Of a DNA stretch of 43,299 bases, positions 25,056 through 33,034 are shown piece after piece. Position numbers and translations under genes: made by a program. Numbering within the stretch: the stretch's first letter is position 1; each line of letters begins with the position of its first letter. The stretch spans positions 1 to 43,299 of the forward strand of contig JAGYOG010000022.1 of the NCBI GenBank assembly GCA_018399495.1. Direction: 5' to 3'. This stretch comes from Sphaerochaeta sp. (GTDB taxonomy: Bacteria > Spirochaetota > Spirochaetia > Sphaerochaetales > Sphaerochaetaceae). Below the pieces are notes generated by a model. The model was not told the origin of the DNA. It searched no databases and was given only the letters and a program-made list of their open reading frames with translations.

Positions 25056-25698
25056 ATTGTTGTTTCTGGTCCAAGAGAAATGAGTAAATCAATGGGGTAA
25101 GCACCATGACGGCGATGCCCAAAAAGAAAATCCACACTACAAAGAAATCAAGGATGATGACCAGGATGAAAAGCAGGCTGAAGAACGTCCAGACCCAACC
25201 GGCGAGGCGGTGGGTTTTCTTCCAGTTCTCTTCATTAGCCAAGGTCCATGACAGTTTAATACCGATGGTATAGTTCTGTTTGATCTTGGGGAGGTAGTTA
25301 CCTACTACCAGAAGCAACACACTGACAGCCAAGGGGACAACCTTCTCCACCCGTAACGGATGGCCAAGTGCGATTAGGAGAGAGAAGGGGATGATGAACA
25401 GCGTCAAGATTGCAATGGTCCATCGAGCTATGTGATAGAGCTTGCTGGAGGTATCTCGTTTTGGGTCGGTTTTTACTGCCAGCTGAACAACGATATTGAG
25501 CAATGCCAGCAGTAATGGCATGCCAAATGCTCCGAACGCTTTGCTTGCATAATCATCCGGTTGGCCCGCTGCATTGAAGTGGATGGGAACCTGGTCAGGC
25601 AGCTGGTCATAGACAGCAAGTGAGAACAAGATTGGAATCAGACATATGATGGTCGTGACAATGAGTGTCTTGTCGATGAGATGGTTACGGTTTTTCAT
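25039..25698 (-). CDS. sdpI: SdpI-family membrane protein (DUF1648)
   Basis: The 219-residue membrane protein has about six hydrophobic helices and the family segments LPDQVPIHFNAAGQPDDYASK (split here as QVPIHFNAAGQPDDY) and NYTIGIKLSWTLANEENW followed by KTHRLAG. In Bacillus, SdpI gives immunity to the SDP killing factor and also relays its presence to SdpR. The ATG at 25698 follows TGGAGG and overlaps the sdpR stop by 14 bases. No SDP toxin genes are in this window, so here the pair more likely senses another membrane stress or peptide. Confidence 0.85.
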   Translation of the reverse strand: MKNRNHLIDKTLIVTTIICLIPILFSLAVYDQLPDQVPIHFNAAGQPDDYASKAFGAFGMPLLLALLNIVVQLAVKTDPKRDTSSKLYHIARWTIAILTLFIIPFSLLIALGHPLRVEKVVPLAVSVLLLVVGNYLPKIKQNYTIGIKLSWTLANEENWKKTHRLAGWVWTFFSLLFILVIILDFFVVWIFFLGIAVMVLTPLIYSFLLDQKQQSSDTV

Positions 25699-25966
25699 CG
25701 ATACCTCCAGTAAACTGTGCACACCAAAGCATGATTTCTTCAAATACTGATGCATTGAGCTCATAATAGATGTAATTCTTGTACTTGGTTTCTATTATCA
25801 AAGAAGCCTTTTTCAGCAACGAGAGGTGGTAGGAGACAGTAGCAGCAGAGAGATTTGGAAAATGAGTGACAATCTCTCCTGCACTGAGGCGTTGTTTCTT
25901 GACGAGTGAGAGCATTTCCCTTCGTTGGGGATCGGCTATCGCTTTCATGGTTTCTGAAAACCCCAT
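25685..25966 (-). CDS. sdpR: ArsR-family repressor, SdpR-like
   Basis: The 93-residue protein is a single winged-helix domain of the ArsR family: FSETMKAIADPQRREMLSLV at the N-terminus and the recognition region LSAATVSYHLSLLKKASLI near residues 38-56. It lacks the metal-binding CxC of metal sensors, which fits SdpR, an autorepressor held at the membrane by SdpI in Bacillus. Its gene lies upstream of and overlaps sdpI. AGGAGG precedes the ATG. A palindromic operator and a sigma70-like promoter sit immediately upstream. Confidence 0.85.
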   Translation of the reverse strand: MGFSETMKAIADPQRREMLSLVKKQRLSAGEIVTHFPNLSAATVSYHLSLLKKASLIIETKYKNYIYYELNASVFEEIMLWCAQFTGGIDEKP

Positions 25967-25974
25967 GGCACCTC

Positions 25975-25998
25975 CTATTTCGAAATATTTCTAAATAG
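25975..25998. promoter_or_regulatory. Palindromic operator of the sdpRI operon
   Basis: The 24-bp site has half-sites ctatttcgaaat and atttctaaatag, which are inverted copies except at one position. It starts 9 bases upstream of the sdpR ATG and directly follows the -10 box, covering the expected transcription start, as for an ArsR-family autorepressor. Confidence 0.7.
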
Positions 25999-26027
25999 AG
26001 AGTATCCTGCACCTTCTCTTTGGTCAA
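25999..26027 (-). promoter_or_regulatory. Sigma70-like promoter of sdpRI
   Basis: On the minus strand, TTGACC (26027-26022) and TACTCT (26004-25999) are separated by 17 bases. The -10 box abuts the palindromic operator. Confidence 0.6.
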
Positions 26028-26185
26028 GCGCAATAAGCTATTTGTCGCTGAACGTGGTGGTTGTTTCATCAACTCGGGAATTTCTTCGACGCTCCTTGCG
26101 TTTCTGTAAGGGAATGGTGTAGTTTCATTGTTGTATCGTATTTTCACGAGTACCCTATGCATACCCTAACACAAAGGAACGAGAA

Positions 26186-27703
26186 ATGAGCCCAATAATC
26201 GTTGATGATGTGGTCAAGCATATTCTTACCAGCAAGGTATATGATGTTGCCGAAGAAACCCCGCTTACCTATGCCCCACGCTTAAGCAAGGAGAAAGCCT
26301 GCTCTGTGTACCTTAAAAGGGAAGACCTGCAGAGTGTACATAGTTTCAAGCTCCGTGGAGCTTACAACAAGATTGCCCATCTCAGTAGTGAGGAAAAAAA
26401 TCGGGGAGTTATTGCCGCAAGTGCGGGTAATCACGCTCAAGGAGTTGCCCTCTCTGCGCAGAAGCTTGGCATTGATGCCCTGATCATCATGCCCAAGACC
26501 ACACCAACCATCAAGATTGAAGCTGTCAGGAGCTATGGTGCAATGATTGAACTCTATGGAGACAGTTATTCAGAAACCTATGAGTACTGTAGAAAGCGGG
26601 TAGTGGAAACTGGACGAACATTCATCCATCCCTTTGATGATCTTCTGGTCATTGCGGGTCAGGGAACTATTGGCAAGGAGATCATGGAACAGCTCAGTGA
26701 GGTCACCCACATATTTGTAGGAGTAGGAGGAGGTGGCCTTATCAGTGGGATAGCGAGTTATGTGAAAGCACTCAAACCCAATGTGCAGATCATCAGTGTG
26801 GAACCCGAGGACAGCAACTGCCTCGCAGCAAGTATAGCCAGCGGCCAACGGGTGGTCCTTCCCCATGTCGGTATTTTCGCAGATGGAGTTGCAGTCAAAC
26901 AGGTAGGGGCGCTTCCCTTTTCCTATGCTTCACGTCTGGTTGATGATTTCATGACAGTCAGTACCGACCAAATTTGTTATGCAATGAAAGGTGTTTTTGA
27001 GGATACGAGAAGTATCCTGGAACCCGCAGGGGCCTTGGCCCTTGCTGGGCTCCAGCAGTATGAGCTTTCTTGTGAGGCTCAGGCGGTAGCTATTTGTTCA
27101 GGTGCAAACATCACCTTCGAGAAGCTGCAGCAGGTAGCAGAGAGAACCCTCATTGGTTCAGGAAAGGAAGCGTTGCTCTCCGTGCATATGCCGGAGAAGC
27201 CAGGAACCTTGCATACGTTTTGTAGGGAAGTGGTCAAGGATAGAGCTATTACGGAGTTCTCTTATCGACTGCAGCGGAGAGCGATGGCACATGTACTGGT
27301 CGGGCTGACTGTAGCAGGAAGCGAGGACAAGCAGTACCTGCTTGAGCGTATCAGTGAGGCAGGCTTTGCGTGCACTGATTTCTCAGATAATGACATAGCC
27401 AAGGAACATCTTCGCCATATGATAGGAGGAGAGGCAACGGAAGCCGAACACCAAATCTTCTACCAGATTGAATTTCCGGAGAGAACCAATGCACTGGGAG
27501 ACTTTCTGAGTGCTTTGGACAACCGATGGAACATCTGCCTCTTCCATTACAGGAATGCTGCAAGCGACACAGGAAACGTATTGATTGGATTTGAGACTAC
27601 TTCACAAGATGCATTGGAACTTGCCTTGAGTGAAGCAGGGTATACTTGGTCCTGCGTTTCTGATGATTTGGTTGTTAAGACGTATCTCGGAGATCCTGAA
27701 TGA
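26186..27703 (+). CDS. ilvA: Threonine ammonia-lyase, biosynthetic
   Basis: The 505-residue PLP enzyme deaminates threonine to 2-oxobutanoate, the first step of isoleucine synthesis. The PLP lysine is in HSFKLRGAYNKI (about residues 50-61), SAGNHAQGVA is near 80, the phosphate-binding glycine loop VGVGGGGLISG near 180, and an EPAGALALAGL segment near 285. About 180 C-terminal residues hold two ACT-like regulatory domains (starting LLSVHMPEKPGTLHTF and IFYQIEFPERTNALGDF, shown in part), so isoleucine feedback is expected. The length matches E. coli IlvA (514). The 187 bases upstream show no recognised leader peptide. Confidence 0.93.
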   Translation: MSPIIVDDVVKHILTSKVYDVAEETPLTYAPRLSKEKACSVYLKREDLQSVHSFKLRGAYNKIAHLSSEEKNRGVIAASAGNHAQGVALSAQKLGIDALIIMPKTTPTIKIEAVRSYGAMIELYGDSYSETYEYCRKRVVETGRTFIHPFDDLLVIAGQGTIGKEIMEQLSEVTHIFVGVGGGGLISGIASYVKALKPNVQIISVEPEDSNCLAASIASGQRVVLPHVGIFADGVAVKQVGALPFSYASRLVDDFMTVSTDQICYAMKGVFEDTRSILEPAGALALAGLQQYELSCEAQAVAICSGANITFEKLQQVAERTLIGSGKEALLSVHMPEKPGTLHTFCREVVKDRAITEFSYRLQRRAMAHVLVGLTVAGSEDKQYLLERISEAGFACTDFSDNDIAKEHLRHMIGGEATEAEHQIFYQIEFPERTNALGDFLSALDNRWNICLFHYRNAASDTGNVLIGFETTSQDALELALSEAGYTWSCVSDDLVVKTYLGDPE

Positions 27704-27733
27704 TATCCAGGTAACGGCATAAATCATCCAAAA

Positions 27734-27769
27734 AACAACAAAGGTGCACATCTGTGCACCTTTGTTGTT
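27734..27769. terminator. Strong bidirectional terminator
   Basis: A 17-bp perfect stem (aacaacaaaggtgcaca / tgtgcacctttgttgtt) with a 2-base loop lies between ilvA and the convergent tRNA-Leu gene. A and T tracts on both sides suit both directions. Confidence 0.85.
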
Positions 27770-27787
27770 ACTAGATAATAATTTATT

Positions 27788-27871
27788 TACCGGCGATCGG
27801 ACTTGAACCGATACAAGCTTGCGCTCAATAGATTTTGAGTCTATCGTGTCTACCAATTTCACCACGCCGGC
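27788..27871 (-). tRNA. tRNA-Leu (CAA)
   Basis: The 84-base class II tRNA has acceptor arms gccggcg / cgccggt (G-T at the first pair) and discriminator A. The anticodon loop is ctcaaaa with anticodon CAA, there is a long variable arm (tgagcgcaagcttg region), and the T loop is ttcaagt. CCA is not encoded. Confidence 0.93.
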
Positions 27872-27884
27872 GTTAGCGAGATTC

Positions 27885-27913
27885 ATGCTACCAAATCCCA
27901 TTGAAAAAAGCAA
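27885..27913 (-). promoter_or_regulatory. Candidate tRNA-Leu promoter inside a nested inverted repeat
   Basis: On the minus strand TTGCTT (27913-27908) and TAGCAT (27890-27885) are 17 bases apart, and the tRNA begins 14 bases after the -10 box. The region is a nested inverted repeat: tcatgctac / gtagcatga (27883-27891, 27930-27938) enclosing ttgaaaa / ttttcaa. Confidence 0.45.
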
Positions 27914-27990
27914 CAGCGTTTTCAAAAAAGTAGCATGAGATTGTCTTTTCAGCTTCTTTGCTTTACAGTAAAGCATACATGGAGGAAATC

Positions 27991-30036
27991 GTGAAGACTT
28001 TCAAGAAGTTGTTAGTGATGGCTTTGCTAATCTGTATGGCGCTTTCAAGCCTTGCTGCTGCTGATAAAGCTGATGACATCCTTCTCTCTGATGTGCCCAT
28101 AATCTATGGGGATACAACATTCAGGGAGCGGATACTTGAACGTACGCAAGGAGAACGCTCTCCTGTTGGGCTCGTTCTCAGTGGTGGTTCAGCACGTGCT
28201 TTTGCTCATATCGGGGTTTTGAAGTACTTGGAAGAGCAGGACATTGTACCAGATTTCATCATAAGCAATTCAATGGGTAGCATTGTAGGACTCCTCTATG
28301 CAGCAGGGCTTTCCCCTGACCAGATTCTGGAAAGTGTAACCTCAATAGATTTGCAGAGTATGTTTGATCTCACCCTCCCTGTTGAAGGAGGGATACTTGA
28401 CTCCTCACGATTCTTAGCAAAGATTGCCTCAATATTGGGGATTGATCTTCAATTAGAGACACTCCCAATTCCCATTATTGTAGTAGCAGAGGATCTTGTT
28501 ACCAAGCGCCAGATGGCCATCAGCGAAGGTGATTTTTACACCGTTCTGCAGGCCAGTTATGCCCTTCCTATATATTTTTCCCCAGTTGAATACCGTGGGC
28601 ATTTGTTAGTCGATGGTGGCATCACCAATCTTGCTCCAGTTGATCTGGCTTACTCCTACGCCGATTCAGTTATTGTATCCACAACTTTCTATGATATGGA
28701 TACCTTGAATCTCAAGAATCCCCTTACCGTGCTCAACGTTTCCCTTGATATTGGAAAGAGAAGGCGAGGGGTGGAAGAGTTAAAGAATGCGCTCCCTGAG
28801 GTTATCTGGATTCGTTGTGCCGTAGAGGATATTTCTTTCATGGAATTTGACCGTGTGGAATACATGGTTGAGCAAGGCTATCATTCTGCTGGTGAGCGAC
28901 AGGAACAGTTGTCAACCTTGCATAAAAATGCGGTAAGCCAAGAACTTTCCCAGAAAAGAAGTGAATTGGCATTGAAGCTGGAAGAAAGCTCAAATATCTA
29001 TTCATTGTACCAGCATGTTCCCTTGAACATTACTTCTAAATTGCTTGGGTTGGGGTTGGATAGTGACTACCAGAAGCCAGATAATTCCGCGCTCAAGGAT
29101 GACACCACCATTGGTTTTAAGTTCATCTATAGAAAGGGGAACATCTCAGTAGGTGTCAATCCTGGATACTCATTTGACTTTCGTAGCAATGACCGGTTTT
29201 CTGCTGCACCAGCGGTTCGTGCGCAGTTTGAATACACATTTCTCAAGCATATGCGTCTCTCTCTGTACAGTTCCTTGATGTTTGATATCGAGAATCTTGC
29301 TCCCCTCATTTCCAGTGGAGTTGATCTTGAAGGAAAAATCTTTGTATTTAACGAAAAATTGGGAATCAGTTTATTGCAATCCTATGAACAGATAAACAAC
29401 TTTGAAGACAGTGACCATGTTGATTTCTTCAACGGCCATACCTTCCTCTATACCATTTCAGCAAAGGGGACTCTGTATTCCGCTAATGAGGATGTTTGGG
29501 CCTTCAATGACACAGCCATCTCTCTCTCGTTCCAGATGCTGGGAGATTTCTCCAACGTGCGCTCGTTTGTTGCAACTCGTGCCAATAGCGAGTTCCTTAA
29601 TCAAAAACTCGATTTGTTTGCTTCTGTCCATGCCTTTGGACGATTTGCACTGGATGGAAAGGGAGATGTTCCCTTCTTTTTCTCAGATGGGTTCAGAACC
29701 ACTGACTCCCAGATCAAGAGTCAGGGGCATGACCTGACACTCAGCAGTAACCAAGCGAATCATCTGGTAGGATTGGGGCTTTCGGTAGGGTTTCGTCCAA
29801 GTACATTCGATCCCACGATGGCAGAATTGTTCATCTTCCAGAACAACTCTGTTGCCATCTATACAGACCTGCTCTGGAACAGGAATACCTTTGTTCCCTA
29901 TCTTTCTCTTGGATTGGAGCTGCACAGTGACATCTCCCTATTGGGAATTCGTACACTGCCGCTTACCATCTACGGAGGTTGGGATCAGAAAGTAAATACC
30001 TTGGTCTGGGGCTTTTATTTCAACATGGTATTCTAG
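27991..30036 (+). CDS. Patatin-like phospholipase fused to an outer-membrane barrel
   Basis: The 681-residue protein starts at GTG 27991, 5 bases after GGAGG, giving the signal peptide MKTFKKLLVMALLICMALSS. The patatin domain (about 55-330) has the oxyanion loop LVLSGGSARA (about 62-71), nucleophile elbow SNSMG with Ser94, and DGG with Asp208, forming the Ser-Asp dyad. The elbow is normally GxSxG; here Ser replaces the first Gly. The C-terminal half (about 370-681) is a beta-barrel of the surface-antigen/BamA-like type ending in NMVF, the aromatic outer-membrane signal. This resembles PlpD-type secreted phospholipases, but without a visible POTRA-only linker. It should hydrolyse phospholipids at or beyond the outer membrane. 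Confidence 0.85.
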   Translation: MKTFKKLLVMALLICMALSSLAAADKADDILLSDVPIIYGDTTFRERILERTQGERSPVGLVLSGGSARAFAHIGVLKYLEEQDIVPDFIISNSMGSIVGLLYAAGLSPDQILESVTSIDLQSMFDLTLPVEGGILDSSRFLAKIASILGIDLQLETLPIPIIVVAEDLVTKRQMAISEGDFYTVLQASYALPIYFSPVEYRGHLLVDGGITNLAPVDLAYSYADSVIVSTTFYDMDTLNLKNPLTVLNVSLDIGKRRRGVEELKNALPEVIWIRCAVEDISFMEFDRVEYMVEQGYHSAGERQEQLSTLHKNAVSQELSQKRSELALKLEESSNIYSLYQHVPLNITSKLLGLGLDSDYQKPDNSALKDDTTIGFKFIYRKGNISVGVNPGYSFDFRSNDRFSAAPAVRAQFEYTFLKHMRLSLYSSLMFDIENLAPLISSGVDLEGKIFVFNEKLGISLLQSYEQINNFEDSDHVDFFNGHTFLYTISAKGTLYSANEDVWAFNDTAISLSFQMLGDFSNVRSFVATRANSEFLNQKLDLFASVHAFGRFALDGKGDVPFFFSDGFRTTDSQIKSQGHDLTLSSNQANHLVGLGLSVGFRPSTFDPTMAELFIFQNNSVAIYTDLLWNRNTFVPYLSLGLELHSDISLLGIRTLPLTIYGGWDQKVNTLVWGFYFNMVF

Positions 30037-30048
30037 TGATCTGTAACA
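30034..30048 (+). repeat. Left inverted repeat of the IS110-like element
   Basis: The sequence tagtgatctgtaaca is an exact inverted copy of 31847-31861. It begins with the TAG stop of the patatin gene. Confidence 0.75.
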
Positions 30049-30125
30049 TTTAAATCTTTACTTTTTATTTGGCTACTGTTGTCAACCCCTAAATGCAAGG
30101 AACTGTACTTTTTCCTTTCTGCCAT

Positions 30126-30199
30126 AGTATAGAGCACTTCTGGAGGCACACCAAAGCCTCAAACCGCTGGCTTGCAGATTCCGAGAACAGTGCTATACT
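30126..30199. other. Structured segment downstream of the IS110 transposase
   Basis: Outer arms agtatagagcact and agtgctatact pair over 11 bp with a 2-base bulge, enclosing an inner hairpin gaggc / gcctc (8-base loop) and a looser cgctgg / cttgcag region. It lies between the transposase stop and the left edge and could be a recombination or guide-RNA structure. Confidence 0.45.
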
Positions 30200-30212
30200 T
30201 TAGTAACAAAGA

Positions 30213-31433
30213 TTACGCGAGTTTCTTTGGTCGAGAGGTAGTTGCAGCTGCCTCTTTCCTTTTTGTCCTGTCAATCTCCTTCATTTCCATCTTGATTGGT
30301 TCAGGTAGATAATCCAACAATTCTGCAAGCTTATGGTACTGGAGTCTTCTTCGGAAGGCTGCAAGACCTTGTTGTTTGTGAACTCATAGATTCCATTGTT
30401 TCTCACCAGGATGTAGCTCCCTACCTGATCATCTTCTTTAGCTACTGCGACGGCCGCAACCGGTTTGCTCTTCTTACCCCTCAGTCTCAAATGCTCGTAT
30501 CTTTCAGAAAGCGGGTTGCATTTTGTCGCTTTTGAAGCAGCCCAAGCCGCCTGGATGATGTTCCTTCGGATGCACGTGTTGCCCATATGGGATATATGAC
30601 CCTTGCTTACCTTGTTGCCAGAGTCAAACCTCCTTTCCGAGAGTCCGACATAGTTCACGTAACTGTCGGGGGAGTGGAATCGGGACCCGTCACCGAGGAA
30701 GGCAATCTGGGAAGCGGCTGTCATCAGGCCGATTCCGGGAATTGAGAGCAGGAAAGAGCCTTTGGAAAAGTGATAGGTAAGATATCCTCAACCTCTGCTT
30801 GCATTGATCCAATTGGTCGGTCATGGCCAATCTGGTCGGAAAGCATGATTGCCTGCTCAATTGCAAGGAGTCCTCACACAGCAGCCTGTTCGCCAATGAA
30901 AGCCTATCCTCTTCGGTCTTCAAATCCGACTTCTTGATGAATGGATGGCCCATCGAGTTGAACAAGGCATACAACCGGTTTATTACCAGCATAGTGATCT
31001 CCTGGGCGAGGAATACCTCAAGGGAGACTGCCGACCTTTCTGCTTGTTCCTCTCTGGTCGGGATTGAGACCGTAGGCCATTCATCCCTGGGCATGGTCCT
31101 GGCGATTCTCGCGATCTTTTCGCTGTCAACTTTGTCATTTTTTAAGGAACTGTTGAAAATGTTATAGAGCTTTGCAGGGTTGAGCACCACAACCTCCGCC
31201 TCCGTGTTCTCCAACAGGAACCTAGCCAGCGAGAACGAAGCAGTCCCCGCTTCCATCAGTACCAGATCCCCTTTGCAAAGCCTGCCTGCAAGCTTGGCCT
31301 TGCCCTGTTGCCCCATCTCTCCGGTGAAGAAATGGCGGCTTCCCAAATCGGGTCCGTCCAGTATGCATCCGTGGAAGGTCTTCTTTGAGAGATCCAACCC
31401 GAATGCCCGTTCGTACTGCATGTTCTTCGGCAT
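30213..31433 (-). pseudogene. IS110-family transposase with three frameshifts
   Basis: The first 225 or so codons are intact and show the DEDD RuvC-like domain: GLDLSKKTFHG (Asp), LVLMEAGTASFSLARFL (Glu) and NDKVDSEKIARIA (Asp-Asp). The frame then changes near 30810 (QAEVEDILPITFPKA continues in a second frame), near 30765 (SFLLSIPGIGLMTAAS in a third, the start of the C-terminal Tnp_20 domain with the catalytic serine region), and near 30350 (LQYHKLAELLDYLPEPIK). The original protein would be about 406 residues, ending KKLA at 30213. It cannot make full-length transposase. The GGAGG before the ATG is intact. Confidence 0.88.
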
Positions 31434-31846
31434 GGCAGCACCTCCTTATGGATATTCAGAGCTGGAAGGCTGTATGGACACGGATCGTGATCCACCATTT
31501 TTATTAACAGGGTCATATCGGGAGGCCTGAGCCTCCCCGACATGCCCTACGATAGACTTCGATGACCGGGTTAGAGTAATTTCTTGGTCAAGGTCTTGGA
31601 TTGCATCCAATCCTTACAAAGTAAGCCACTCGGCCACCGGCTTCCTAACTCCGTCAGTTAAGAATATCATCGAACCTCCAGCTGTAAAGACTAGAGTTCC
31701 TCTCCAGTCCTTACAGTAGCCATTCTATTTCTTGGGCCTATCGAACTGATGGACTTTGTTCGTGTCAGCTCAGATATCTCGATATCTTCGCTTCCTTGGC
31801 CTTGTCCTCTGTCCGATCCGCTCCAAGCCCAGTTACAAGTTTATGC
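31434..31846 (-). ncRNA. Structured non-coding end of the IS110 element, candidate bridge RNA
   Basis: No coding frame is supported. On the minus strand the region folds into many local hairpins: gatatc / gatatc (about 31770-31785), gtaaggact / agtctttac (31684-31714, one G-T pair), taact / agtta (31648-31662), ttggat / atccaa (about 31596-31612) and ggaggc / gcctcc (31521-31536). IS110-family elements encode a bridge RNA in a non-coding end that pairs with donor and target DNA, and in the IS110 subgroup it lies upstream of the transposase, as here. The assignment is by position and structure only; no guide loops were matched. Confidence 0.45.
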
Positions 31847-31861
31847 TGTTACAGATCACTA
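31847..31861 (-). repeat. Right inverted repeat of the IS110-like element
   Basis: The sequence tgttacagatcacta is the exact inverted copy of 30034-30048, 3 bases before the stop of the convergent TPR gene. Confidence 0.75.
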
Positions 31862-31864
31862 ACA

Positions 31865-32947
31865 CTACTCTAGGTTGTGTTTTCTGATGTACTCTAGGTC
31901 CTCTTCTGTGAGGTTTGTATTGGGGACTGGGTCATCGCTTTCTTCTAGGAGTTTCTTTTGTTGTTTGGGAGTGACCTTCTTCTTTTTTTTTGGCTTTGCA
32001 AATCCTTCTAGGATATATCCTTCCTCTGCAGGGAATGTCCCATCAATTGGTTTGGGCCTTTTCCCAAGTGCTACTGAGGTGGTATCACGGTCTATTTCTA
32101 GGGCATTCTTTCTACGAGTATCTTGGTTTTCCAAGCCATCTATCATCCCCTGGATAATCTCCTTGCTGAAGCCTGAGGTATTTGCATATCGGGCATCAAG
32201 AGCCTTTTTCAGTAATTCTATAGCTTCTTCCACTTGGCCAAAGTGGATTTTTACCTGTGTATGATGCACATAGGGCTCAGGGAAACGAGGTCCCTTTTCG
32301 ATGAGGTCCTCAAAGAGAGCTTCAGCCTCTTCCCAGTCCCCGCGAAGCAGGAGCAACCAACCACGGCTGTCCCTGATGCCAGGGCTGTCGTGCTCCAACT
32401 GCCCAGCCTCATCAAGCAACTGCTCAGCTTTTTCCAAATCACCTACTGCCAAGGCATAGGTTGTGTAGTTGATGAACAAGTTTTTATCTCGATACCCATT
32501 TTCGTGGACTTCCTTTACACACTCGATTGCTTTCTCGAGGTCTCCCTCCATCCAGTAGGCCATACTGACCATCGTCTTCGCTACATTGTCAAGGTTTTCA
32601 TTTCGTCCCTTTTCAGAGGCAAAGTAGTCTTCAATGATCTGCTTTCCCTCCTCTGCATCCCCACGTTGCAGGAACATGCTAGCTGCGGTAATGACGAAGG
32701 GTTTTTGTAGTCCAGAATTGAATGCCTTGCGATAGAGAGGCCAGGCGTACTGCCAGTCTGCCTCATTATTGCTGGTAATCTTACTGTTTGCCCTGATGTA
32801 GTAGATGATGCTTCGCCTGTAGTACAGCAGGGAGCCCAGGAAGAGGGCGATCAAGAGGAATTTGCTGTACGTAGGAATATCAATGACGGATATGAGTACC
32901 ACAATCAATAACGTAAGCCACAAGCCAAGGTTCTTCTTTCGATTCAT
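31865..32947 (-). CDS. Membrane-anchored tetratricopeptide-repeat protein
   Basis: The 360-residue protein starts with two close hydrophobic helices (LGLWLTLLIVVLISVIDI and KFLLIALFLGSLLYY), followed by about 200 residues of TPR-like helical pairs with AYWMEGDLEKAIECVKEV, ALAVGDLEKAEQLLDEAG and LLLRGDWEEAEALFEDLI visible. The last 70 residues are Lys-rich (KPKKKKKVTPKQQKK) and likely disordered. ATG 32947 follows GGGAGGT; the longer open frame upstream overlaps the divergent queH leader and is rejected. TPR arrays act as protein scaffolds; the partner is unknown. Its stop lies 3 bases from the IS110 edge. Confidence 0.75.
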   Translation of the reverse strand: MNRKKNLGLWLTLLIVVLISVIDIPTYSKFLLIALFLGSLLYYRRSIIYYIRANSKITSNNEADWQYAWPLYRKAFNSGLQKPFVITAASMFLQRGDAEEGKQIIEDYFASEKGRNENLDNVAKTMVSMAYWMEGDLEKAIECVKEVHENGYRDKNLFINYTTYALAVGDLEKAEQLLDEAGQLEHDSPGIRDSRGWLLLLRGDWEEAEALFEDLIEKGPRFPEPYVHHTQVKIHFGQVEEAIELLKKALDARYANTSGFSKEIIQGMIDGLENQDTRRKNALEIDRDTTSVALGKRPKPIDGTFPAEEGYILEGFAKPKKKKKVTPKQQKKLLEESDDPVPNTNLTEEDLEYIRKHNLE

Positions 32948-33034
32948 AGTGTTGGGACCTCCCTTCAACGGTTGTACTCTACACAGAAAGACGGGTGGTT
33001 GCAAGTTCATAATGGTTTGCCGTATGCTGAGCAT

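Larger units (their letters stand above)
30034..31861 (-). mobile_element. Decayed IS110-family insertion sequence
   Basis: The element spans about 1.83 kb: a frameshifted DEDD transposase on the minus strand, 413 bases of structured non-coding DNA upstream of it, 164 bases downstream, and 15-bp inverted repeats at both edges. Left edge bases overlap the stop codon of the patatin gene; the right edge is 3 bases from the stop of the TPR gene. Element limits are inferred from the repeats; no target duplication was found, as expected for IS110. Confidence 0.7.

Noticed and set aside
25761..26162. 133-codon minus-strand open frame overlapping sdpR
   Set aside because: It covers the sdpRI promoter and operator and shadows sdpR in another frame.
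31560..31720. tRNA-like pieces on the minus strand (D-arm-like ggtggccgagtggc, and ggttcgatgatattc resembling a T loop), as if a permuted or class II tRNA
   Set aside because: No 7-base anticodon loop, no acceptor pairing, and the pieces are in the wrong order; the hairpins fit the non-coding end of the IS110 element better.
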